Shown here: piece by piece, positions 12,547 to 22,615 of the stretch
How positions within the stretch are numbered: the stretch's first letter is position 1
Layout of the letters: every line of letters begins with the position of its first letter
From: Pleurostoma richardsiae
Lineage: Eukaryota > Ascomycota > Sordariomycetes > Calosphaeriales > Pleurostomataceae
Reading direction: 5' to 3'
Assembly: GCA_030052745.1 (NCBI GenBank)
Contig: JANBVO010000011.1
Coordinates: 558,001-622,000 of the forward strand
DNA: 64,000 nucleotides
Translations under genes and position numbers: made by a program
The notes under the pieces: generated by a model
The model's input: the letters and a program-made list of their open reading frames with translations, nothing else
Database searches by the model: none
What the model was told of the DNA's origin: nothing

Positions 12547-12554
12547 TATATAAG
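12547..12554 (+). promoter_or_regulatory. TATA box of the metallothionein gene
   Basis: The sequence TATATAAG lies 157 nt upstream of the metallothionein ATG and is followed by a CT- and CA-rich leader (12570-12700). This is a typical strong, inducible fungal promoter layout. Whether it is the functional element is inferred from position. Confidence 0.6.
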
Positions 12555-12710
12555 CTTCGGGGCTGAGCCGTCTTTCGTCTAGATTCATCTCTGCTCTCCC
12601 ACACTACTACCAACACACAACTCCACTGCGCTCTGAGATCATCAAATTCGTCTCCACACACTACCAACGACCACCTCATCAGTTCTTAACTGCAAAGACA
12701 TCTCTTCATA

Positions 12711-12852
12711 ATGGGTGACTGTGGCTGTTCTTCTTCTGGCACTTGCAGCTGCGGCTCTGGCTGCTCCTGCGCCAACTGCACCGTAAGCCCCCTCTCGAGT
12801 TCCTGTTCACAGACTAGGATCATCCATAATGACATGATTGCAGCACAAATAA
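12711..12852 (+). CDS. Copper-type metallothionein, 26 residues
   Basis: A tiny spliced gene: exons 12711..12782 and 12844..12852, intron 61 nt (GTAAGC...TTGCAG, branch-like TAATGAC). The protein starts MGDCGCSSSGTCSCGSGC, continues SCANCTHK and then stops. Seven cysteines at 4, 6, 12, 14, 18, 20 and 23 form the C-x-C arrays of the 26-residue Neurospora copper metallothionein, which binds a Cu(I) cluster in the cytosol. The length, the MGDCGC start and the final basic residue all agree with that family. The last exon is only nine nucleotides including the stop. Without splicing, the frame reads on from the TAAGCC region and loses the family ending. A TATA box lies upstream, suggesting metal-inducible expression. 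Confidence 0.92.
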
Positions 12853-14289
12853 GCCACAGTCTTGGCTGAGGGGGAGGCGAGAGGTGGAGGGAATCACGCA
12901 GTTGTTATGATCGGTCTGTCCTTATCGCTTGCAGGGAAGTGAGGAGACAAGGGGCTGCGAAGAAGGGGAAGATGCTAGCACCCTGACCTCCCGTCATTCT
13001 CGATCGAGAATCATAAGAAAAAGTCGCTCATTCCCTCTTCTGGACAATTATGCATACATTGTGCTCTCGATTACCACGCCGGGGCTTCGTGGAGAAGGAA
13101 AAGTGATCCGTTTCACCAGTGATAGGATGCATGCCCGTAGACGCCGGCCTAATGCGCTCAAACTTGCTCATCGCCCTGTCTGCTTGATTGGGCCTCGAAC
13201 AGCATCGCCCACGTCGTTGCATAAAGAACCTCACGCTCCATGTCTGATGTAACTCTTATAAAGGCCCTTGAGGGTCCAGAAGTGTAAAGTGTTGGTATGC
13301 CGCGAAGAGTGTGCGATAAGTACTGGCTGCCGATGGAGGTCATCCCCACCCAGAGGGAAAGGCGACCTCGTAGAAAGAGTCTTCTGACAGATAGCGGACA
13401 TCGCTTTTCATTCCTTCTACGTACTTTTTCTTTCTTCTCAGCTCTCTCATTCTACCATCAGTGGACGATGGACGGGTAAGATGGCGTGGCCGCCATCCTC
13501 GGCGCAGCGTACGTGAGAGACCTCGACTCGACCGACGCATGGATTGCAGCGTGCTGAGACTGACTTTGACTTCCAAGAACAGAGAATTAAAATCCAACGA
13601 CGAGAACGAAAGGCCTCCACATTGTACCGACTGTACTTGCTGCACCGAGCATAATACGTCGTCAGCCGTCCCAGGTCACCGCGCGATCACCGAGGCACGA
13701 GCGTCCCGTACTTCCTTCCACCGCATTTCTCTCCGATCAGATTACTCCAACATCAGGAGCGATAAGATGAGCACAGTACTCCCAGTGTGAGGGTTTAAAA
13801 ATGGCATTCAGGCGCTCAGCTGCCTAGGAGGAATTGCTCGCGTCGATGTTTGCTCGAGCGTACCGCACGGTGCCGGGCCGGCGGGCGTGCAGATCTCGGA
13901 CTTCTCGACATCGAACCTACGAACAATCGATCTAACTAGTCAGAGGCCTATCATCTATGACGCTTTGAGAGACCATCCGCCGTGCTCTTACGATATCGAT
14001 TCCGCAGGGCGACGGAAAGAAGCCGCAGCCGTCAAGATCTACTTGGTCAGCTGCCCGTTCTCCTGTCTGATGATCCTCGCCCTTGTCGGAAAACATAGCC
14101 AGCGATAACGCCAACGATCACAGGGGCACAGAAGTATATCTAAGGACTTCGACAGACATACAGTGGCCAAGTCATCGTCTGAATCTGCACGTAGCAAAGA
14201 GCCAGTGTTGGCAGCCGGGGTCAGACACCAATCTGTCCGGACCTCTCGTCTATCTCCTCCCATCGAGACCTCGAAAGCGACGAATCTCC
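12853..14289. other. Convergent intergenic region
   Basis: Lies between the metallothionein (+) and the MARVEL-like gene (-), both ending here. Short frames on both strands were checked and none extends through plausible introns into a protein-like sequence. Confidence 0.5.
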
Positions 14290-15212
14290 TCAAAGGGTGT
14301 CTGAAGTCTCGAACAGCGGATGAGGCGAAATCATCAACCCAGTCCCGCGAGCAGAACCATCTTCCTGGATTCGTTCTTGGCCCGGATGTTCCTCACCCTC
14401 GACAACGTCGTCGTCTGGCCCCTCCGCGAACGGCGCCTTTTCCGTGAAACATTCCCTTTGCCTGATGCACCCTGCGTGCAGAGGCCACATGGCCACTCGG
14501 GCGAGATAGAATATCCTTATTCGTTATCCCCGTCAGCAACTACATCAGGCAATAAACAGACACCACGGAAGCCTCTGTTCGGCATCATGGACTGCCGACT
14601 CCGGAGACAACCAACCAAGAGAGACCTGGAGCTGAGAAATGATGACGAAAGGCTCACATCGCGGACACCGATGAGAGGAGTAGCGCGCCCTCTAACGAAC
14701 AATAGCCCGTGCTCCCTGAGTCTGCGCCCGGGTATCCGCGCTCGTGGTACGACGACACCTGTGTCGCTACGCCGTACACCCAGAGCAACGCCAACAGTGA
14801 GTCATAGATCAGGCCTATGGTCGCGACTGTCTCCTTGGAGGGCAACAAGAGCACTATGACGGCGAGGCGCGATTGCCATACGGTGAGGGAGAGTATGGCG
14901 GCGGCGAGAGCGAAGTCTGTGGGTCTGCAAGGCCGTCGTTCATGTTAGCATACCGCTGCGCAGGGTCTCCGTTCTGCTTCTGTATCCGTTTCATCACGGG
15001 GCGAGGAAAGTCTGGCGGGAATTGTACCTGTCGCTCGGTATGGGGCGGATTTCCTCGCCCTGGTGACTGCCTTCTCGCCGGAAGAGCGTGCGTTTCGCTG
15101 CTGGAGGTGCGGCGACGGAGACGGCGAGGTTCGTCGATGAGATGAACAACTCCAGTGCGAGGACAACGACGTCAGCCGTTGGCGCCCGCCGCGTCCTCTG
15201 CCTCTCAGCCAT
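14290..15212 (-). CDS. MARVEL-like four-helix membrane protein
   Basis: A spliced gene not visible as one open frame. Exons on the minus strand are 15028..15212, 14658..14924 and 14290..14515, giving 225 residues. Introns have donors GTACAA and GTGAGC, acceptors TTGCAG and ATAAG, and branch sites GCTAAC and CTGAC; phases 2 and 2 join correctly. Four hydrophobic helices are visible: near 14-36 (VVVLALELFISSTNLAVSV), 66-85 (FALAAAILSLTVW...VIVLLL), 90-112 (VATIGLIYDSLLALLWVYGV) and 136-158 (GALLLSSVSAMIFYLARVAM). An extracytoplasmic loop with H, Y and C lies between helices 3 and 4, and an acidic tail follows. This layout is that of small fungal MARVEL-domain proteins of membrane apposition. 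The family call is inferred from topology. Confidence 0.72.
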
Positions 15213-16124
15213 CCTGTACTTGACCAGCCGGAGTGAAGTAGTTGTTTACAGTACTACCAAGGAGGTGGCTTAGGAGGATAGAGATAACGGCATATTCTGG
15301 CCGGCACGGGCAACCTGTCCTCAAGTAATCGCAACTTTTCCTTTCCTTTAGGCGTTTCGTCGGTGATCTCGCCCCCTAACTCGGGTAACCCAGTCATGGG
15401 AGACGGTGTCAAAGTGCGCATACTTGCTCAGACGGCCACTTCTGACCCTTGACGACCGGGTCAAGAGCGCTATAATTCGCCGGGCACCACTTAGCTAGGC
15501 AGTAGATGCCTTAGTTACGGTGGGACAGTCCAGTTATTGCTGGCAATTCATCTCGTATACGCACAGCTACCTGAGTGAAGAAAAGAAAGGGGCATTGCTC
15601 TAGAAGATGTAAACTGCGCAGTTTGAAGAAAACATTATAAAGGGATTACACAAAGAGCTTCCCCATACCCCTTTTATTGGCCAGTCTAGTTCCCATGCAG
15701 CCTCCGGCGGCGTCGCGCCGGACATTCCGTCTAGGACACATGCCTCCCCCGGAGGGACAGATCCTGAAAATGCTGAAGACTCCGTGCCGCCGTATCCTGC
15801 TCCGGATCGCTCCGGAAACGTTTGCTTTTGGGTTTGAACCGTTCTAAAATGGGCGGGTAAACAGGGGGCATCCCAACCAAAGAGTCGACTCTGTTGACGA
15901 CGGAGACAAGAGACAAGAGCAAAACTAAAGATATAGAAAGTAGGTGGTAATACAAGGCCAAAAGTCTGGCAGGGTAGAAGAAGAGAAAACGTAAGCTCGC
16001 TCATCAGAGCAAGAGAGGTGCCCAAAAAGAAGCAGGCAGGTCGTCAGTCGTAACCAAACATGGGCTGGCGGCGAAGCCCACCGACGGCAGCGGGCCGGGC
16101 CAGCCAGCCTCCCACGCCGACAAC
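15213..16124. other. Intergenic: MARVEL-like promoter and zinc-finger gene 3' region
   Basis: Both flanking genes run on the minus strand. A frame at 15600-16025 is hydrophobic in part but has no start, splice or family support, and lies directly 3' of the zinc-finger stop, so I read it as UTR. Otherwise nothing is seen. Confidence 0.5.
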
Positions 16125-17812
16125 CTAGTCGTCATGATACACCGTCGACCCCGGGGGCGAGTACTCCGACATGCTAGCCTGTTTTCTATCGGCAATCGGG
16201 CGGTAGAAAGCACTAGTAGCGGCAGCATCCCCCATAGTCGGCAACTCCTCCGTAAGAGGAGAATGGGCGAGGGAGCCTCCATGCTGCGGCATGTCCTGCG
16301 CCAAAACAGGGTCAAAGACTCGCGTGTACGGGTGATGATGCTCATCCGAGTACCCGAGAGGAGTCCACGGCCCGACGGACTGAGAGGGCAGCGTATATGC
16401 GCTGCCCGCGACCGGACCAGCCGGCATCCCGAGTGTGTAGGGAGGCATGCAAGCGACATTGCCGTAGGGATCAGTCCAAGCCCCCGTGGCCACTGTTGAT
16501 AGAGCCGGGCCGACTGCCAATGATTCGGAGGAGAAGACGGCCCCCTGGGATGCAGTTCCAGCAGCAACAGAGACGTATGAAATCGCACCGCCGAGCGGCC
16601 CGGCGTGGGAGTAGTGGGAATGGTCCGGACCTGGCGCGGCAGGATCTCCGTGATAGATGCCGTGAAGGCGGCAGCGGTCCCTCTTCGGGACAGCCAGCCC
16701 GGCGACCTGCTCGGCCGAGAGACCACCCGCCGCAAGCGCCGTGACGCACTCCGCGAGGTGGGGTCCGTCAACCAAATGCCCCGTCTCGAGCATCTTCTTC
16801 AACACCAGCGAAGAGGCCGGGTCCGGGTTCCACGCAGTGCTGCCGAACTCCTGCGGGGCATCCTTCCACGAGTCCCCGCCAGCGACGTGGACCACAAGGT
16901 TGCGCAGCAGCCTGCCGTACGACCACCGCGAGGGCGCCGACCGGCCCTGGAAGTGCCCGGCGACGTGCTGCCGGTACGCCCTGGCCGTCCTGTCCGCGCC
17001 GCCCTGCTCGGGCGCCGCCGCGTCGTAGACGCTCTCGCAGTTCTCGAAGCCGCAGGCGAAGACCACCTGCGGGCACGTCTCGAAGCCGACGTCCCTCGCC
17101 GCAGCCACCGCCGGGGTGGCGCCGTCGCGGCCCTGGTGCGCCGCCTTGGCGTGCGCCTCGTACGCCTTCCTGACGTCGAACATGGCCCCGCAGCCGCCGG
17201 CGGGGCACGCCCAGATCTTGTTGCCGTGGTGGTCGCGCTCGATGTGCCGCTTGAGGTCGTTGACGCGCTTGATCGGGCTCACCCTGAGCGGGACGGCTTT
17301 GCTCCAGTCAAGGCAGAAGGGGCACTCGTAGGGAGCGCCATTCTCGTAAGGCGTGGTGGAAGACCTCGAACTCGGACGTGAGGAAGCGGCAGGAAACTGC
17401 CCCTGGCCCGAGCGCCGGCCTATCGGGGAGCCGCCCAATGTTGTTGGCCGTTTTTGGTTGGCGGGACGGCCACGCGGTAAACCCCTTGACTGCGGTAGAC
17501 CGTCGGCGGGCGAGTAGCTGCTGTATGCGACGGAGGCTGAGCTGGAGTATCCGGGGCTCAGGGTCCTTTCCGTGCCAGTTACGAGGGAATTGGGCATGCC
17601 AGGCCGGATGGGGAGAGGTTGATGGGCCACGTCTGAAGCTCGGTCAGACTATTAGAGGACATGTGGATGGAGAGGGAAGACTTACCCGTCGAGGACGCCG
17701 AGTTGAGCAAGGCGGTCAGCTCAGTGGGGGAGTACCGGAGAAGAAGTTGCTGGAACTGCCGCAACAGAACCGCAACCTCCGGATCCTGGGACGCCTGGTG
17801 CAAATGGGTCAT
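16125..17812 (-). CDS. Divergent C2H2 zinc-finger protein, putative DNA-binding regulator
   Basis: Minus-strand exons 17686..17812 and 16125..17632 (53-nt intron GTAAGT...TTCAG) give 544 residues starting MTHLHQASQD. Residues 146-177 hold C-x2-C...H-x4-H (CPFC ... HIERDH), 185-208 hold C-x4-C...H-x4-H (CPAGGC ... HAKAAH), and a third, looser pair with CGFENC at 236-241 is followed by a distant H-x3-H. These resemble irregular C2H2 fingers found in many Pezizomycotina nuclear proteins. The N-terminal 140 residues are Ser/Pro/Arg-rich and probably disordered; the C-terminal 200 residues are Ala/Gly/Pro/Tyr-rich, like an activation region. The ATG at 17812 is the first in frame. Nuclear transcription factor function is inferred; no target is apparent. 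Confidence 0.82.
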
Positions 17813-20266
17813 CTTGATATGATACAAAGTTCGTGAAGAGGTGAGGGATCTCGAGCCTCAAGCAGAAGGCGGTGAGGGAAGTGCGTATTGACAAGAGACG
17901 GAACGACAGGTTTTAGCACCAGGCCAGCTGGTAGGAATCATTCAAGTGGTCAGTTTAAAGAGTGTATGTGTCCAGGATGGGATGTCCGAATCAGAGAATG
18001 GGCTCGGAAAAGAGTGAAAGTGAAGGTCTCTGTTGATGAAGCAAGAACGAGAGCAGTGACCGGGGGAAGAGCCAGTTTTATGAGGAAGATTGGCCGCTTC
18101 TACGTCACTCCCATGGTCCAGCCGGACACGGTTTTGTTCTTGAGCCTCAAGCATGCAGTTCACGAGCTTTTAAGCCTGCCTGCTTGCTTCACCGGCCATG
18201 CCGGCCGGTCGGGCTCGGCTTTCAGGACTCCGCTGCAACGTGCCCTCGAGATTCCAGAAGCCCTCGGAAACTGCGGGCTTGCGACGACGTCCTCTTTTTC
18301 CTATACCTAGTGCATACAGCCGATGGAGGGTGAGCCGAGGCCGCAATTGAGCAATAAACTTGTATCTGCGAGGTCCCAAGGGCCATTCGGCCCTTGGGAG
18401 GGTATCACGAGGGCGTCAAGTCCACTCAGGGCTTGCATGCGAACTCTCCCGCAGCCAATGCGGTCAACCTGCCTAATGCAGGGGCTTTTCCGATAGTCGT
18501 TCGCCTGTTTCAAAGCTAGTCGTTGACAACTATGGCAGCGTCTTGAAAACCGTTTGGAAGAGACGCCGACAACAGGCGCCGATGCCAGACACAGTTCGAG
18601 CCGTGATGAATCACTAGATGGCTACGAGGAGCAGGCTGGCCCTGAACGTCCGGTCCGCCAAACGAGAGCAAGGCTGGCATGGCATGGCATGGAAGAGGAG
18701 GGAGGGGGAAAAAGATGCCTGGTTGCGGGGGCAGATACGCAGAGTGCAGCGGGAGTCCTGGCAGCCGTACGGGTGTGGAAGAGGCGGGCAAAGGGTGGGA
18801 GTGAAAGTCGTCACCTCTTCCACCAAAGCTTCGCTCGCTCCACCACAAAAGCCGTCTCGTACATTCTCGCAAAAGACGGTTTCTCAATGGTGTGAAGCAG
18901 ATAGTGTGTGGTCCAGCATCTCATTGGTCGCCTTGCACAACTTTCTGCGGATGCGAACTTGACCGCCCTTCTCGACGACGCTACCCCGGGTTCCGTCCTC
19001 ATCTCCGTGCATGGCGATGATGAGGGCGACGTAATAAGCCACGCATAGTTAGCCCGCGTTTTCCGTGTCGAAATGGTGATGGCGAGAATCCTGCTGCACT
19101 TATCTCTGCGAGGGTTTCCTCTTCCTTCCTAATCGATAAAGATCTGCATGTCGTAAAGATCGAGAGAGTGTCTGCGAAAAGAGGGCGAGCGACTGAAGTG
19201 CAACTCACAACGCCACTCAGCTTGGGACCTGGTGCCGGTAAATGAAAGACTCCAAAATAGCTTTCTCGCTGCTCACCGCCCGTTCGTCCGTTGCTGCCCA
19301 ACACGGTCCGCGGATCACGGCCGCATGGAGATGTCAGCGAGCACACCATCTCTCAATGAAAGGCATGGCCTGTATGCACCTCCATCTTCCCTCGGGCGCT
19401 GAAATGTTCATGCTACATACATCGCCAGGACAGACCGAGCTCATGTCTACAGACTACACACATCTAAATCCAGATAAGCGCCAATCTTTGACATTGGCGG
19501 GAGAACTTACGTGAATGTGCAATTATCTGCAACTCTCCGATGACCCCCCTGGCTGCAGCGGAAGGGCGTACACCTGATGTACAAACCACTTCGCCAAAGT
19601 ACGTACATCGCAGCCTAGGCAGGGCGGTGTGAGCAGGACCTGGAGGAACGACGGAGGCGATGCATCTCATCAAGGGACCGAGATCGGTTCCTGGTGAAGC
19701 AGGGAAATACTCTAAGATAGCCGAGGGATGGAAGCAGACCGGACGAAGCAACATACTAAGAAGCTAGAAACCGAGAATAGGATAGATTGACAGCTCGAGT
19801 GTACGGTGTGGGCTTAGGTCGGGGAAACCGATGTGTTCCTGCGGTGAGATCGACTCGCACACGGCGCATTTGTGAGAAAGGAGCAGAAATAGAAGCGGGC
19901 TCGCCCGCTTCCTGTGATCAATTGACCAATTCGCTTCGTATGTACATTTTGCGGGCAATCCTTCAGCGGCGCGAGCAAAGTATCGAGCCCCCGGCGGTTG
20001 GGCGCACTTCGAATCAGGAACCGCGCCGCTAAGCTCTCATCAAACGCGGGCTCAGCAATTGGTTCTTTTCGAAGCGTGCATGCAGAAAGACATAGCTTTT
20101 CCGAGTGCCTCCCGTAGTATGCAAAGGGTTCGGTGACCCTTTCAAAACAAGTATGAACCCGGATTAGAAGATGCGAGGAAGGATCGGATGCACTGCGCGT
20201 CCAGACCGAAGAAACGCGCCCGGCAGGTATCACCACCACCACAATAACATGCTAAGAATCGTCCAC
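17813..20266. other. Gene-free region upstream of the zinc-finger gene
   Basis: About 2.5 kb between the zinc-finger start and the ILV2 stop, both on the minus strand. It includes a perfect 11-bp hairpin at 18374-18399. Open frames on either strand are short, lack family features and do not chain through introns. Confidence 0.5.
18374..18399. repeat. Perfect 11-bp inverted repeat (hairpin)
   Basis: The arms TCCCAAGGGCC and GGCCCTTGGGA surround the loop ATTC. The repeat lies about 560 bp upstream of the zinc-finger start codon on the transcribed side. It may be a cruciform, a palindromic regulator site or part of a non-coding RNA; there is no U-run after it, so a bacterial-style terminator does not apply. 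Confidence 0.75.
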
Positions 20267-22615
20267 TCATGCGCCATGCAGACCCTTAGTCCGCTCCCGC
20301 ATCAGTTCCTTTCGCTTCTTGTCCTTTTCTGCGAAATAGTTAGCATCTAGCACTGTACGGCTAGCGCTGGGTTAACTGACCTGCGTCCCAAGTGATGAAT
20401 TCATGCAGGCCACTGCCAGCCGGCACCATGGGCAGGACAGGAACCTTCTTATCCGTGACGACCTCCAGGAGAGCGGGGCCGTCGCTGTTTATCAGCCACT
20501 CAAGGCTCTCCCTCACCTCCTCGGGCTTCGAGACGCGCTTGTGTGCAACACCCATAGCGTCGGCCAACTTCATAAAGTCCGGGTTCTTCTGGTGGGTATG
20601 GCTGTAGCGATCCCGGTAGAACAGGTTCTGCCACTGCGTCACCATTCCCTGCTCCTCGTTATTCAAAACAATGACCTTGACTCCGATGTTGAACTGTGCG
20701 GCGGTCGCAAGCTCGGTGAGGGTCATGCCAAAGGATGCATCGCCGTCGATGTCAATAACAAGGGAGTCAGGCTTCGCAACCTTAGCACCAATGGCGGCGG
20801 GAAGGCCATAACCCATGGTGCCGAGACCACCTGATGTGACCATGGTACGTGGGTATCGCCACCGGTAGTGCTGAGCGGTCCACATTTGGTGCTGACCAAC
20901 ACCGGTTGCGATGATGGTGCTCTCCTTCCTGTTCGCCGTGAGGTTGCTAAGCTCTTCGATCATCTCCTGCGGCTTGATACGACCGCTTGAGCCGGCGTGT
21001 TCATAAGCGGACAGTGGCCACTTCTTCTTCCACTCCTTGATCTTGTCAAACCATGCCTTCCTGTCCTCCATCGACTTCTCCTGGACCATGGGCAACAAAA
21101 GCTTCAGGCTAGTAGCAACGTCTCCCTCGACGGCCTCTGTTGCCTGAACAACCTTGTTAATGTTCTTCGGCATGATCTCGAAATGAACAATACCTCCACG
21201 GCCCTCAGCCGCGGCTGCCTTGGCCTCGGGAGCGAACTTGGCAACATTGAGGGTGACACGGTCATCGAAGCGTGCGCCGAGAGCAATGATCAGATCGGCC
21301 TCCTGCATTGACATGTTCGCATAGGCTGTACCATGCATTCCAAGCATATGAAGAGACTTCTCATCGAGCTCATCGAATGCACCGAGCCCTTGGAGAGTCG
21401 TAGTGACCGGGATCGAGGACTTGTCCGCAAGCTCCTTCAGGAGCTCAATGCCACCTTCCGAGAAAATGACGCCTTGGCCGGCATAGATAACAGGCTTCTT
21501 GGCCATGTTGACCAAGTCGGCAACGCGCCGGATAGAGGCGTCCCGCTGCTTTCTGCTGAGCTCCTGAATAGCGCGAGAAGCGGCGCTTGGCATGCTGGGA
21601 AGCGCCGAGTGCGTTGGGATCGCTCTCCTGAGGACACCAGCGGTGATATCCTTAGGAAGATCGACGAGGACAGGACCAGGCCGGCCGCTCGTGGCAATCT
21701 CGAAAGCCTCGTTTATTCTCTGGGGAAGCTCGGCGACGCTCTTGACCATAACGTTCCACTTGGTACAGGCACGAGAGATGCCGACGACATCTGCCTCCTG
21801 GAACGCATCACTTCCGATTGCGCTAGTCACAACCTGCCCGGTGAAGACAACCATGGGGGTTCCATCAGCCAGAGCATCTGCCATCGGGGTCACGACGTTT
21901 GTGGCACCGGGCCCGGACGTGACCAGGACAACACCAGGTTTACCGGAAGCTCGCGCATATCCTTCCGCCATATGGCCGGCACCCTGCTCATGTCTCGGGA
22001 GGATGAAGTCGAAGTGATCTGAGTTATAAATGGCGTCGAAAACGGGGAGAATAGCGCCTCCAGGGTAGCCGACTATAAATGCGTTAGTTGACCGCCGTGC
22101 AGGGCATTGAAAGGCTCTTGAACATACAGATGTGTTTGACACCGTGCCTCAGCATCATCTCGTGGAAGATCTCGCCTCCAGTCTTCCCAATGAACCTATC
22201 CGGCAACTAATTAGTTGTTGACTCCCGAAGAAGGCGGCGTGGCGGTGACGACGTACGACTCGTCCATTTCTGGAGAGCGAGGATTGACAAGAGGCTGGAC
22301 ATGTTTCCTGCTCTTGCTCTCGGCATTGAACGCAGGGCTCGGGCGTGCTCTAACATCTCTGTATGTCGAGCGGTGTCAGCTACATGCTGTAGGTTGTGCA
22401 GTGAGTCACCCCACGAAACGGAGGTGCTCCATGTACAGGCAACGCAAAACTTACGGTGCCGGCTTCGTTGCTGCCGTCGTTGAATCCCTCGCACTGGAGG
22501 GGATATGTCTTGATGCTATGATGGCGGGTACGGCAGATGTGGCAGTGAGGGCGCGTTGTGAGGAAGTCAGCGACTTCTTCAAGGCCAGACGGGCCTGGCC
22601 CCCGGATCGGAGCAT
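20267..22615 (-). CDS. ILV2: Acetolactate synthase catalytic subunit, mitochondrial
   Basis: TPP/FAD/Mg enzyme that condenses two pyruvates, or pyruvate and 2-ketobutyrate, in the first common step of valine, leucine and isoleucine synthesis. Five minus-strand exons, 22455..22615, 22257..22358, 22128..22195, 20381..22072 and 20267..20328, give 694 residues. The N-terminus (MLRSGGQARLALKKSLTSS) is a mitochondrial presequence. FGYPGGAILPVFDAIYN is restored across intron 3; the catalytic Glu is E139 in RHEQGAGHMAEGYAR; the TPP motif is IDGDASFGMT...NNEEQGMVTQW; the end is EKDKKRKELMRERT. Residue 192, the herbicide-site proline of yeast and plant enzymes, is Val. Intron 2 could use an acceptor 9 nt further in. 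Intron 1 carries a TGACTCA site, fitting general amino-acid control. Confidence 0.96.
22402..22408 (-). promoter_or_regulatory. Candidate CPC1/Gcn4 site inside ILV2 intron 1
   Basis: A perfect TGACTCA on the minus strand (TGAGTCA on plus) lies within the first intron, about 210 bp after the start codon. CPC1/Gcn4 activates amino-acid biosynthetic genes through this heptamer. The position inside an intron is unusual, and function is inferred. Confidence 0.4.

Noticed and set aside
15600-16025. Partly hydrophobic minus-strand frame 3' of the zinc-finger gene
   Set aside because: Begins immediately downstream of the zinc-finger stop and has no splice or family support; most likely 3' UTR.
18374-18399. 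Reading the hairpin as an intrinsic terminator
   Set aside because: No U-tract follows on either strand, and this is a eukaryotic genome.
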